Positions 1 to 7,658 of a stretch of DNA of 60,422 nucleotides are shown one piece after another. The translations under genes were made by a program, and so were the position numbers. Each line of letters starts with the position of its first letter. The stretch's first letter is position 1. Location of the stretch: NCBI GenBank assembly GCA_036500145.1, contig DASYCO010000062.1, positions 1 through 60,422 on the forward strand, written 5' to 3'. This DNA is from CAMAVH01 sp036500145. Lineage in GTDB: Bacteria; Pseudomonadota; Alphaproteobacteria; SMXQ01. The notes beneath the pieces were generated by a model. That model had not been told where the DNA came from. It saw nothing but the letters and a program-made list of their open reading frames with translations, and ran no database searches.

Positions 1-1
1 G

Positions 2-316
2 CAGAAGGTCAACCGCGCGGCGCCCAATGCGCCGTCCGTGCTGTATGACGCGGCCGTCGTGCTCGGCGGCAAGTCGGCGGGCGCCCTGGCGGTTTCCGGC
101 CTGGCGATCCATTTCGTCAACGAGGCCTATCGCCACGGCAAACCCATCGCCGCCATCGGCGACGGCAAGCTGCTGCTCGACGCCTGCGCGCTGGGCGAAG
201 CGACGGCGAAGGACGGCGTCGTCACGGGAGAGGCGGGGCCCGCCGTCAAAGGCCTGATCGCCGCCCTGCTGCAGCATCGCTTTCCGCGTCGCGCGATCGC
301 CGGGGTGCCTGCCTAG
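2..316 (+). CDS. katE: Large-subunit catalase, C-terminal end (partial)
   Basis: The reading frame is open from the left edge and stops at 314-316, giving about 104 residues. The text resembles the C-terminal DJ-1/PfpI-like (flavodoxin-fold) domain of HPII-type large catalases: a YDAAVVLGG strand, then HFVNEAYRHGKPIAAIGD, then a terminal ALLQHRFPRR segment ending in VPA. This domain has no catalytic role in hydrogen peroxide dismutation; the heme domain lies upstream of the window. The match is by recall of the KatE tail, which ends similarly. A free PfpI-like protein cannot be excluded without the upstream sequence. Confidence 0.72.
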   Translation, partial: QKVNRAAPNAPSVLYDAAVVLGGKSAGALAVSGLAIHFVNEAYRHGKPIAAIGDGKLLLDACALGEATAKDGVVTGEAGPAVKGLIAALLQHRFPRRAIAGVPA

Positions 317-408
317 GCCGACGAAATGGGAACTTTGTCCGCGACGGCGCGTTGATCAGATCGGAATCAACGCATCTTCGACCGCATCTCGCGCAAAGGA
401 TCCTGCCC

Positions 409-600
409 ATGTTCGAACTGAGCGGCCTGCTCGGCATCATCGTCCTCGGCCTCGACATCTGGGCCATCCTCAGCATCGCCAGCAGCTCGGCGAGCCAGGG
501 CAGCAAGGTGCTGTGGATCCTGCTGGTCATCATCCTGCCGGTGGTCGGCTTCCTCATCTGGCTCGTCGCCGGCCCGCGCAAGCCCAACATCGCCGTCTGA
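409..600 (+). CDS. Small PLDc_N-type membrane protein
   Basis: A 63-residue protein starting at ATG 409, with an AAAGGA ribosome site at 395-400. The longer in-frame start at 352 has no ribosome site. It holds two hydrophobic helices, roughly residues 4-25 and 33-53, the second ending in a W-L-V-A-G-P-R motif. This is the hallmark of the phospholipase D nuclease N-terminal (PLDc_N) domain, which in cardiolipin synthases precedes the catalytic domain. Here it stands alone, so it is probably an inner-membrane peptide of unknown role. It sits between the catalase end and a convergent secreted-protein gene, with a shared terminator at 619-647. Confidence 0.75.
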   Translation: MFELSGLLGIIVLGLDIWAILSIASSSASQGSKVLWILLVIILPVVGFLIWLVAGPRKPNIAV

Positions 601-618
601 CGCATCTCCCGGACAGCA

Positions 619-647
619 AAACGGCCGCACCATGGGTGCGGCCGTTT
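619..647. terminator. Bidirectional hairpin terminator
   Basis: Perfect 13-bp inverted repeat (619-631 and 635-647) with a 3-base loop. It starts with AAA and ends with TTT, so it can serve both the rightward membrane-peptide gene and the leftward secreted-protein gene that converge here. Confidence 0.85.
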
Positions 648-671
648 GCGTTCGCATGGTCGAGGAGGGCG

Positions 672-1370
672 TCAGCCCTTGACGACGTAGTAGTCGACGT
701 TGCCGCTGGCGTAGCAGCTGTAGCTTGGCGCGGGGCCGCTCAGCCACTGGTCGACGCTGTCGAACTTGATGCCGACGTTGAACGGGCTGAGGCAGATCGC
801 GTAGTAGTTGCCGCTGTTGATGGCCGTCTTCAGCCGATCGGGCGCCTTGCTCCAGGCATAGTTGAGGCCGGCGAACTTGGCGGCATCCTGCGGATTCCAG
901 CCGCGCACGAAGGTTTCGGCGTTCGCCTCGTCGAAGTTGGCGGCGAGGCCGCCGGTGCTGCTGCGCACGCGGCCGACGAACTTCCCGTTGGACGCCCGCA
1001 TGTTGAACCAGGGGAGGTCGTAGTACTGCTGGCCCTGCGGGCTGAAGGTGCGGATGGTGAACAGGTTGCGGCTCGTCAGGTTGGCGTCGACCGCGTTGAT
1101 CGTCACGTTGTCCTTCGGCGAGACGCCGAGCCACATGGGCCAGGGCTCGGTGTTGCCCTGGTAGTTACGGTTGATGACGCGCAGCCTGATGGCGATGACG
1201 GTGCCGTCGGGCAGCGGCGTGCGGTTCGGCCATGCCTGCAGTGTCACGCATTTCTGGCCGTCGAGGGACATCTGTCCCGCCGGGCAGCTTTGTTGGGCGG
1301 CGGCCGGCAAGGCGACGAACGGCAATGCCATCATCCCCGCAAGGGCGACGAGGCTGATCTTGAGCGACAT
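672..1370 (-). CDS. Secreted hypothetical protein
   Basis: A 232-residue protein with a clear Sec signal peptide: a basic start, a hydrophobic core, and an A-A-A signal-peptidase site near residue 25. Four cysteines remain in the mature part, near residues 29, 41 and two in the last third (ICLSP and YSCYAS), which would allow two periplasmic disulfides. I do not recognise a family. The start at 1370 was chosen because the signal peptide begins there; the frame runs much further upstream, but that part is proline/arginine-rich shadow of neighbouring genes. The ribosome site is weak (GAGG about 11 bases before the ATG). The copper chaperone gene follows on the same strand about 100 bp upstream. 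Confidence 0.7.
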   Translation of the reverse strand: MSLKISLVALAGMMALPFVALPAAAQQSCPAGQMSLDGQKCVTLQAWPNRTPLPDGTVIAIRLRVINRNYQGNTEPWPMWLGVSPKDNVTINAVDANLTSRNLFTIRTFSPQGQQYYDLPWFNMRASNGKFVGRVRSSTGGLAANFDEANAETFVRGWNPQDAAKFAGLNYAWSKAPDRLKTAINSGNYYAICLSPFNVGIKFDSVDQWLSGPAPSYSCYASGNVDYYVVKG

Positions 1371-1474
1371 GGGGGAGAACCTCGGTTGAATTGAAGACGC
1401 AGCGTTGCGTTCTAATCCCAAAGCAGGCGGCGCGTTAGGAAAAAGGTCAGAATCGGCGGTCGAGCTGAGCGGCG

Positions 1475-1957
1475 TCACATGCCGTGCATGTCGTGGCCGG
1501 CGTCGTTCGCGCCGACGGACTGCACCGTCACGTCGACGTCGATGCGGCCGGCCTTCTCGAAGATCAGCGTGAGCGGGAAATGGTCCTTCTCGCGCAGCGG
1601 GGCGTTGAGCTGCTCCAGCATGATGTGCAGGCCGCCGGGCTTGAGCACGGCCGGCTCGCCGGGATTGACCTCGACGGCCTTCACGTCGCGCATGCGCATG
1701 ATGTCGCCGTCCATGATCTGCGCATGGAGGCCGGCCTTGCCGGCGCGCGGCGTCTCGGCGCCGACCAGGCGGTCGGGCGCGCCGCCCTGCGTGCTGACGG
1801 TGAGGTAGACGGCGCCGGTGCGGATGGCGCCCGGCGTCGCGCGCGCCCAGGGCTGCGCGATGGTGAGCGCGCCGAGCGTATAGTCCTTGGCGGAGGCGGA
1901 GACGGCTGCGCAGCTCAGGGCGGCGGCGATCAGGAGGCGGGAGGCGACGCGGATCAT
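1475..1957 (-). CDS. PCu(A)C periplasmic copper chaperone
   Basis: A 160-residue exported protein with a signal peptide of about 23 residues (ending A-S-A). The copper site fits the family spacing exactly: His78, ten residues, Met89, twenty-one residues, His111-x-Met113. A His/Met-rich tail (GHDMHGM) may bind a second copper. In other bacteria this family delivers Cu(I) to the CuA or CuB centre of cytochrome oxidase, often with a Sco protein; no Sco or oxidase gene is in this window. It lies 27 bp downstream of the TauD-type dioxygenase gene on the same strand, so the two may be cotranscribed, although no functional link is obvious. Confidence 0.92.
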   Translation of the reverse strand: MIRVASRLLIAAALSCAAVSASAKDYTLGALTIAQPWARATPGAIRTGAVYLTVSTQGGAPDRLVGAETPRAGKAGLHAQIMDGDIMRMRDVKAVEVNPGEPAVLKPGGLHIMLEQLNAPLREKDHFPLTLIFEKAGRIDVDVTVQSVGANDAGHDMHGM

Positions 1958-1984
1958 CTGGAGGTTCCCCGCCGCCTCGATGGA

Positions 1985-2875
1985 TCAGGCGGCGTTGCTG
2001 GACGGTTTGTAGAACGGCTTGTCGCCGCAGATGGTGGTGCGGTGCATGCGGCGGATGTCGGGCAGACCGTAGCCGCCGGTGGCGCGATGGGTCAAACAGC
2101 GGTTGTCCCACATCACCAGATCGTTATCCCGCCATTTGTGGCGGTACTGCAAGGCGCGGTTCTTCATGGCGGCGAACAGCTCGTCGAGCAGCGGCTGGCC
2201 TTGCTCGTCGGCCAGCTCGGCGACGCGGATGGTGAAGCGGGGCGAGACGTAGAGCGCCTGGCGGCCGGTCTCGGGATGGGTGCGCACGAGCGGCTGGGCG
2301 ATCTCCGGCACTTCCTTGGCGCGCGCCTCGTAGTAGTCCTTGGCGCCGGGGCGGTCGGGCGAGACGACGACGCGCGGGTTCTTCGTCTTGCTGACGTGGT
2401 GGACGCCGTGCAGCCCGGCGATGCGCCGCCGGGTCTCCTCCGGCAGCGAATCGTAGACCTGGTACATGTTGCAGAATTCGGTGTCGCCGCCGCGGCTCGG
2501 GTTCTTCACGGCATAGAGGATCGTCGTCTGGCAGGGCTCGGGGATGTGCGACGAGTCGGAATGCCAGAAGTCGCCGGCGTCGACGATGCCGACCGCCGTG
2601 CCGTCGGGCCGGATCTCGTTCGACAGGATCAGGATGTCGCGGTCGTCCGGGTGGGTGTAGGGCGAGCGGTCCTGCGCCTCGAGCGGGCCGAGCTGGCGCG
2701 CGAAGGCGGCCTGCTGCTGCGGCGTCAGGCTTTGGTCGCGGATCGCCAGGATCGGATGGGCGAGGAAGGCGCGCTTGAGCGCGGCGAGGTCCTCGGCGGC
2801 CAGCGGCCGCGAACAGTCGAGGCCGACGACTTCGGCGGCGCCCGCCGGCGACAGGGCGTTGACGGTGAAAGCCAT
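1985..2875 (-). CDS. TauD/TfdA-family Fe(II)/2-oxoglutarate dioxygenase
   Basis: A 296-residue enzyme. The iron-binding triad is visible as His105-x-Asp107 (in FWHSDSSH) and distal His263 (in LTHRAT), with Arg276/279 placed to bind 2-oxoglutarate. Family members hydroxylate taurine, alkyl sulfates, 2,4-D or similar acids; the substrate cannot be read from sequence. The start at 2875 is preceded by GGAG at 2882-2885 with a 6-7 base gap; a longer in-frame start at 2932 lacks this. Its promoter region carries a perfect palindrome (2900-2916), suggesting control by a dimeric repressor, probably in response to the substrate. Confidence 0.9.
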   Translation of the reverse strand: MAFTVNALSPAGAAEVVGLDCSRPLAAEDLAALKRAFLAHPILAIRDQSLTPQQQAAFARQLGPLEAQDRSPYTHPDDRDILILSNEIRPDGTAVGIVDAGDFWHSDSSHIPEPCQTTILYAVKNPSRGGDTEFCNMYQVYDSLPEETRRRIAGLHGVHHVSKTKNPRVVVSPDRPGAKDYYEARAKEVPEIAQPLVRTHPETGRQALYVSPRFTIRVAELADEQGQPLLDELFAAMKNRALQYRHKWRDNDLVMWDNRCLTHRATGGYGLPDIRRMHRTTICGDKPFYKPSSNAA

Positions 2876-3232
2876 CGAGAAGCTCCAGAGATTGATTTTT
2901 TGAAACGAGGTTTCAACGGCCTCTGCGGCCAAGTGTGGTCCTGCGCGGCGGCAGCGTCAACCGTGCGGGCTGCCGCCTTAAGCCTCTATAGCCATTGCAA
3001 GAGATGGGGCAAAAAATGGGGCGGCCGACGGTCGCCGGCGTTAGCCAGGGATCGTCGGTCGCCCAGTTGGCAGGGCGTGTCCGCTGGGCGGATGCGCCTT
3101 GCAGGGAGACCCCCCGGTATCGGCGGCAACGCGCCGCCGAATGCCGTCATGCGAATGCCGTTCTTCAACTGCGGGCGTGGCGCAACGCGTGATGCCAACT
3201 CATCGTCCCTCGGCGGTCGACGCGCCTCAGGT
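2876..3232. other. Intergenic region, 357 bp
   Basis: Apart from the palindrome at 2900-2916 I see no gene. A 101-codon minus-strand frame (2986-3291) overlaps the end of the AsmA gene, is rich in Pro/Arg and has no ribosome site, so it is not accepted. About 36 bp at 2989-3024 are relatively AT-rich and may hold a promoter. Confidence 0.5.
2900..2916. promoter_or_regulatory. 17-bp perfect palindrome, candidate repressor operator
   Basis: TTGAAAC-GAG-GTTTCAA. On the minus strand its first six bases read TTGAAA, a good -35 hexamer, followed after about 16-17 bases by CAATCT as a possible -10. A protein bound here would cover the -35 of the dioxygenase gene. The start codon lies 25 bp downstream. 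Confidence 0.6.
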
Positions 3233-5284
3233 CTAGCGGCCGAACAGGCCGCGCAGCTGGTCGACCGGGTTGGCGGGCTTCGCCTCACCATTCGTCATGC
3301 CGTCCTGCGCGGGCGCCTGCTGGCCGTTGCCGAGCAGGCCGCGCAGGTTCTGCAGCGCGGCCTTCGGGTCCTTGAGCAGGCCGGCGAGGTCGGGCTTGTA
3401 GCTCAAGCCGTCCCACGGGCCCTCGATCGTCACCGGCACCATCACGCCGGAGCTCTGCGCCTGGCCGCCCTGGCCTTCCAGCGTGCCGGCGATCTGCGGC
3501 GTGACCTTGTAGTTCACGAAGCGGCGCGGCAGGTCGACCGTGCCGGCGCCGGCAACGCGCAGCAGCGGCGCCAGCAGGCTGAGGTCGCCGTTGTGCAGGA
3601 TGCCCTTGTCCATGGTGAAGCTGCCGGACAGCTCGGAGAAGTCGGTCTGCTGGGCGCGGCCGGCCGAGGCGTCGAGGAAGGCGGTCGAGATGTTGCGCAC
3701 CAGCGAGGCGACGTTGATGCCCTTGATGGCGCCATTTTCGAACTTGAGCGCGCCCTTGCCGGCGAGCGTGCCGACCAGGTCGCGCTGCGACTTGCCGCTG
3801 CCGTTGAGCTGGATGTCGCCGCCGACGGTGCCGCTCAGGCGGTCGAGGGCGATGCTGTCCTTCAGCAGCGGCTCGGCCTGTACGCCCGAGAGCTTCATCG
3901 TCAGGCCGACTGCGGGCACGGCGGCCGCGCCGTCGAGGGTGACGCGGCCCTGGCCCTGGCCTTCGTAGAGCGCCAGCTCGGCGAGGTCGGCGGCGAGGCG
4001 GCCGTCCTTCAGGGCGACGTTGAGCGCGCCCTTGCCGATCTTGATGTCGTGGATGACCAGGCCTTCGACCGTGAGGGCGAGGTCGGCGTTGACGGCGCGC
4101 AGGCCGGTGAAGTCGAGCGGCTCGGTGCTCCAGCCCTGCTCGACCGTGTTGGCGGCGTTGTCCGACGGCGCGTTGCTCGGCATGCGCTGGCTCGACGGCG
4201 TGCTCGTGGTGCCGGGCGACGGCAGGTAGGGGTTGAGGTCGAGCAGGTTGGTGTCGAGCGTCGCCTTCACGTAGGGCACCTGCCCGGCGAGGTCGGCCAT
4301 CAGCGCGCCCTTGGCGCGGATCGCGTCGAGCGAGATGTCGGCATTGTCGAAGCTAATGCGCGGCCCCCCCCCGTTTGCAGTGGGCGCGTTCATCACGGCG
4401 GCGAGCTGGCCCTTGATGGAGAGCGGCCCGAGCCCGGTGCCGGAGACGGTGAGCGGCTGGCCGAGCCAGGCGGCCAAGGCGCGCAGGTTGGTCACCGAGA
4501 GCTCGACGGCGCCGTCGAGCTTGGCGGGCTTCGCCGTGGCGGCGTTGCCCTTGAGCGAGAACTTGAGCAGGTCGTTGTCGATCTCGGCCGAGAGCGCGGT
4601 GGCCTTGCCGTCGAGCAGCGCGCGCGGGCGCTCGACCTCGGCGACCAGCTTCACCGGCTTGCCGTTCCAGGTGACGCTGCCGTCGAGGTTGAGCTTGCTG
4701 TCGAGGTCGGGCAGCGACAGGCGCAGCGTCACCGCCTCGGCGACGTAGGTCTGGCCGCTCTGCGCATCGCGGTAGCTGATGCGGCCGTTGGACAGGCGCA
4801 CGTCGCCCAGGCGCAGTTCGGACAGCGGGTTGCCGCCAGCCTCTGCGGAGGGATCGCCCTTTGGCGCCTGCGCCGTCGCGGACGGGGTGGCGCCCGTCGG
4901 GGCGAACTGCCAGTTGCCGCGGCCCTGGCGGTCGACTTCCAGGTTGATGACCGGCTTGTCGAGCACGAAGCTGTCGATGGCGACCTCGCCCGACAGCAGC
5001 GGCAGCAGCTTGAGCCGCACTTCCAATTTGTCGAGCTGCGCCATGACGGGATTGGCGGCGCCCGGCGCGTTGGCGAAGGTCACGTCATGGGCCGACACGG
5101 CGAGGGAGGGCAGCAGCGAGAAGGAGACGGGTCCGGCGATGGTCAGCTTGCGGCCGGTGGCCTCGCTGGCGCGCCGCTCGATCTCGGCCTTGTAGGTCTC
5201 GACCGGCACCAGGAAGGGAATGACGATGGCGGCGACGAGGATGACGCCGAGGAGGATGCCGAGGCCGACGAGAACTTTTTTCAT
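3233..5284 (-). CDS. AsmA family inner-membrane/periplasmic protein
   Basis: A 683-residue protein with one N-terminal membrane helix (residues 5-26) and a long periplasmic part. Residues 27-150 match the AsmA N-terminal region (V-E-T-Y-K-A-E-I-E, then G-R-K-L-T-I-A-G-P-V and the LDKLEVRLKLLPLL block). The C-terminal half has the repeated beta-strand pattern of AsmA/TamB-like lipid-transfer bridges, ending in a low-complexity Gly/Gln linker near residue 650. Family members are thought to move phospholipid between the two membranes and to affect outer-membrane protein assembly. The gene is monocistronic; its 5' region is shared with no divergent gene. Confidence 0.9.
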   Translation of the reverse strand: MKKVLVGLGILLGVILVAAIVIPFLVPVETYKAEIERRASEATGRKLTIAGPVSFSLLPSLAVSAHDVTFANAPGAANPVMAQLDKLEVRLKLLPLLSGEVAIDSFVLDKPVINLEVDRQGRGNWQFAPTGATPSATAQAPKGDPSAEAGGNPLSELRLGDVRLSNGRISYRDAQSGQTYVAEAVTLRLSLPDLDSKLNLDGSVTWNGKPVKLVAEVERPRALLDGKATALSAEIDNDLLKFSLKGNAATAKPAKLDGAVELSVTNLRALAAWLGQPLTVSGTGLGPLSIKGQLAAVMNAPTANGGGPRISFDNADISLDAIRAKGALMADLAGQVPYVKATLDTNLLDLNPYLPSPGTTSTPSSQRMPSNAPSDNAANTVEQGWSTEPLDFTGLRAVNADLALTVEGLVIHDIKIGKGALNVALKDGRLAADLAELALYEGQGQGRVTLDGAAAVPAVGLTMKLSGVQAEPLLKDSIALDRLSGTVGGDIQLNGSGKSQRDLVGTLAGKGALKFENGAIKGINVASLVRNISTAFLDASAGRAQQTDFSELSGSFTMDKGILHNGDLSLLAPLLRVAGAGTVDLPRRFVNYKVTPQIAGTLEGQGGQAQSSGVMVPVTIEGPWDGLSYKPDLAGLLKDPKAALQNLRGLLGNGQQAPAQDGMTNGEAKPANPVDQLRGLFGR

Positions 5285-5493
5285 GACTGTTTCCCTACGC
5301 GCGAATCACAGCATGATCCCGGAACTTGAGTCCGCGATCAATTGTAGGCTGTCTTCGCCTCGGATTAAGGCATGGATATGGCGTCGGTTTCGTGCCGTTT
5401 TGGCGTCAATCGTCCGGGCCATGCGGCAACCGGCCGATTCATGCAGAAGAGTCACGAAGGCGTCGTGCCTACGGGCGTCTTGATCGTCGGCGT

Positions 5494-5574
5494 CTAGAAC
5501 GAAACGACGCCGAACAGCATCAGCAGGATGACGATGCTGAGCGGAACGCCAAGAATCCAGAGAATGATCGGCAT
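5494..5574 (-). CDS. 26-residue single-pass membrane peptide
   Basis: ATG at 5572-5574 and TAG at 5494-5496 enclose 26 codons. The product begins MPIILWILGVPLSIVILL and ends in a short F-G-V-V-S-F tail, essentially one membrane helix with a Gly-Val-Pro kink. A strong ribosome site (GGGAGA, 5581-5586) lies 6 bases upstream of the ATG, which is the main reason to accept so short a gene. It follows the arginase-family gene by 61 bp on the same strand. I have a general memory of similar tiny hydrophobic proteins in alphaproteobacterial genomes but know no function. Standard gene finders usually miss it. Confidence 0.65.
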   Translation of the reverse strand: MPIILWILGVPLSIVILLMLFGVVSF

Positions 5575-5635
5575 GGCTTGTCTCCCAGTCTTTTTATGAC
5601 AGGAAGACAACGGCCATACGGCGAGGCGGTTCCTT

Positions 5636-6571
5636 TCAGGCGACGCCGATGGCGGCAACGGATGCCACCATTCGCGTGATCATGCGCGCCGTGCGGCCGT
5701 CGCCGTCCTTGTGCGGGTTGTATTCGGCCACTTCCAGGCCGACGAAGCGGGCGTCGGCGGCGAGGGCGCCCAGCGCCGGCGCGACGTCGTCGGCATGCAG
5801 GCCGTTCGGTTCCCAGTAGCCGGTGCCGGGCGCTTCCGCCGGATCGAAGGCGTCGACGTCGAGCGACAGGCCGTAGCCGGCGGTGCCGTGCGCGGCGATG
5901 GCGCGCGCTTCGTCGAGCGCGGCGGCGAAGCCGATGCGCTTCACGTCCTCGATGCCGATGACGCGCACGCCGAGGCGCGCGAGCAAGGCCGCCTCGCCGG
6001 CTTCGAAGCTGCGCGTGCCGATCAGGCAGAGGTTCTCCGGCGCCAGCGCCGGCTGCGGGCCGGCGATGTTCGTCAGGCTGGGGTCGCCATGGCCGAGCAG
6101 GCAGGCGACCGGCATGCCGTGGATCATGCGGCTCTGCGTCGTGGCGAAGGTGTGCGAATCCATGTGGGCGTCGATCCAGATCAGGCCGAAGCGGCCGGGC
6201 GCCTCGCCGTTCGCGCCGATCGAGCGCAGGCCGCGCGCGGCGCCGCTCCACAGGCCGATGGCGGCCGTATGGTCGCCGCCGAAGCCGACGAAGCGCCGGC
6301 GCGCGCGCGTCAGCGCGGCGGTGTCGTCGGCGAGCCGGCGGCTGAGGTCGCCGACCGCGGCGAGCGGCTCGACGCCGTCGCTGCGCCGGGGCGCCAGATG
6401 GATCGCCTGCCAGTCGGCCTGCACGCCCAGGGCGCGCAGGTCGTCCTGCAGGCCGCCGCCGCGCAGCGCGAAAGGCGCGTCGGCGCAGCGCTCGTCCGGC
6501 GCGCCGCAGCCGATGGCGGCGCCGATCAATGCGAGGGAGGGAGAGGAGGCTGGCGTCAGCGACTGGGTCAT
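5636..6571 (-). CDS. Arginase/agmatinase/formiminoglutamase family hydrolase
   Basis: A 311-residue ureohydrolase-fold enzyme. All the dimanganese ligands are present: GGDH at 98-101, Asp134-x-His136-x-Asp138 in IDAHMDSH, and Asp238/Asp240 in SLDVDAFDP. The family hydrolyses arginine, agmatine, guanidinobutyrate or formiminoglutamate. The SLDVDAFDP form and a length near 300 fit an arginase (RocF-like) best, but the substrate is not certain. The start at 6571 was chosen because family homology begins just after it; the frame is open further upstream (6727), but that part overlaps the divergent hydrolase leader. The ribosome site before 6571 is poor. Confidence 0.85.
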   Translation of the reverse strand: MTQSLTPASSPSLALIGAAIGCGAPDERCADAPFALRGGGLQDDLRALGVQADWQAIHLAPRRSDGVEPLAAVGDLSRRLADDTAALTRARRRFVGFGGDHTAAIGLWSGAARGLRSIGANGEAPGRFGLIWIDAHMDSHTFATTQSRMIHGMPVACLLGHGDPSLTNIAGPQPALAPENLCLIGTRSFEAGEAALLARLGVRVIGIEDVKRIGFAAALDEARAIAAHGTAGYGLSLDVDAFDPAEAPGTGYWEPNGLHADDVAPALGALAADARFVGLEVAEYNPHKDGDGRTARMITRMVASVAAIGVA

Positions 6572-6759
6572 GTCCGCACAGATGGCCTGGGTGGGGCCCG
6601 CGTTCAATCGCCCGGACAAATATTTTTCGGACCATGGAACGAAGGCGTCTCGTCCTCTCCCGCTTGTCTGCGCCGCAGGAGCGAGGGACAATCTAGCTGC
6701 CGATGAAGACAGCGCGGCGTCGGCCATGCGTGCGCGATTTTGACAGGAGCTCCCCGGCC

Positions 6760-7575
6760 ATGACGATCAGCCGCGCCAACGGCCTCGACATCTACTACGA
6801 GACGGCGGGCGAGGGCCGTCCCCTGGTGCTGATCCACCCGCTGCCCTTCGACCACAACGCCTGGCTTTACCAGGTGGCGGCCTATTCGGCGGGCTACCGC
6901 ACCATCGCCATGGACCTGCGCGGCATGGGCCGCTCGGACAAGCCGCACGATCCCTTCACGCTGCGCGACATGGCGGACGACGTCATCGGCGTCCTGCGCG
7001 ACGAAGGCGTCACGAAGGACGCGATCGTGCTGGGCTGCAGCGTCGGCTCGAAGGTGGCGCTGATGCTCGCCTGCGATCATCCCGACATCTTCAAGGCGGC
7101 GGTCCTGGTCGGCGGCAACAGCGGGCCGCAGGACCAGTTCGGCCACCGCATCGCCGCCTACCGCAGCCACGCCGCCGACGGCATGCTCTACGACTACCAT
7201 CTCGGCCACCTGCGCTACGGCGTGACGGCGGGCTGGGCCGACAGCCCCATCGGCCGCCACCTGCTCACGGGCTTCGCCGAACGCGCCCGCGCCAGCTTCG
7301 ACGCCGACGGCATCGCGGAGATCTTCGGCGCCCTCACGGTCTCGGACCTGACGCCGAAGCTCGCGGCCTACAAGACGCCGACGCTCATCATCAACGGCGA
7401 GCATGACAGCGCCCTGGCAGGCGGCATGCGCACCGCCTCGCTGCTGCCGCAGGCCGAGCACCGCGTCCTCGCCGGCGCCGGCCACTGCTGCTTCCTGGAA
7501 GATCCGGGCGGCTTCGACGCCCTGGTGCTCGACTTCCTTGCGCGCAACAAGATGGGGCCGACGCGCCAGCAATGA
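6760..7575 (+). CDS. Alpha/beta hydrolase
   Basis: A 271-residue alpha/beta-hydrolase-fold protein. The nucleophile elbow is G-C-S-V-G with Ser94, the acid is Asp216 (NGEHD) and the base His242 (GAGHCC). The oxyanion region appears as L-I-H-P-L-P near residue 25. The nearest general type is the haloperoxidase/3-oxoadipate enol-lactonase group, but there is no dedicated lactone neighbourhood and the substrate is unknown. The start at 6760 has an AGGAG ribosome site at 6745-6749; the upstream in-frame TTG region is not needed. The gene diverges from the arginase-family gene and ends at a strong terminator. Confidence 0.88.
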   Translation: MTISRANGLDIYYETAGEGRPLVLIHPLPFDHNAWLYQVAAYSAGYRTIAMDLRGMGRSDKPHDPFTLRDMADDVIGVLRDEGVTKDAIVLGCSVGSKVALMLACDHPDIFKAAVLVGGNSGPQDQFGHRIAAYRSHAADGMLYDYHLGHLRYGVTAGWADSPIGRHLLTGFAERARASFDADGIAEIFGALTVSDLTPKLAAYKTPTLIINGEHDSALAGGMRTASLLPQAEHRVLAGAGHCCFLEDPGGFDALVLDFLARNKMGPTRQQ

Positions 7576-7603
7576 AGCCTCCGGAATGAAGCCGTGGCAA
7601 TGA

Positions 7604-7638
7604 AAAGGGCCGCGCGGGGATGTCCCGCGCGGCCCTTT
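7604..7638. terminator. Bidirectional hairpin terminator
   Basis: Perfect 15-bp inverted repeat (7604-7618 and 7624-7638) around a 5-base loop, bounded by AAA and TTT. It separates the convergent hydrolase gene and Bug receptor gene. Confidence 0.88.
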
Positions 7639-7658
7639 GCCCCGGTTTGCTCCGCCTT

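Noticed and set aside
2986..3291. 101-codon minus-strand frame between the AsmA and dioxygenase genes
   Set aside because: Overlaps the AsmA end, Pro/Arg-rich, no ribosome site.
1484..5329. Very long plus-strand frame (over 1200 codons) opposite the dioxygenase and AsmA genes
   Set aside because: It is a mirror of real minus-strand genes caused by high GC content; composition is Val/Ala/Gly/Arg-rich without any family motif or ribosome site.
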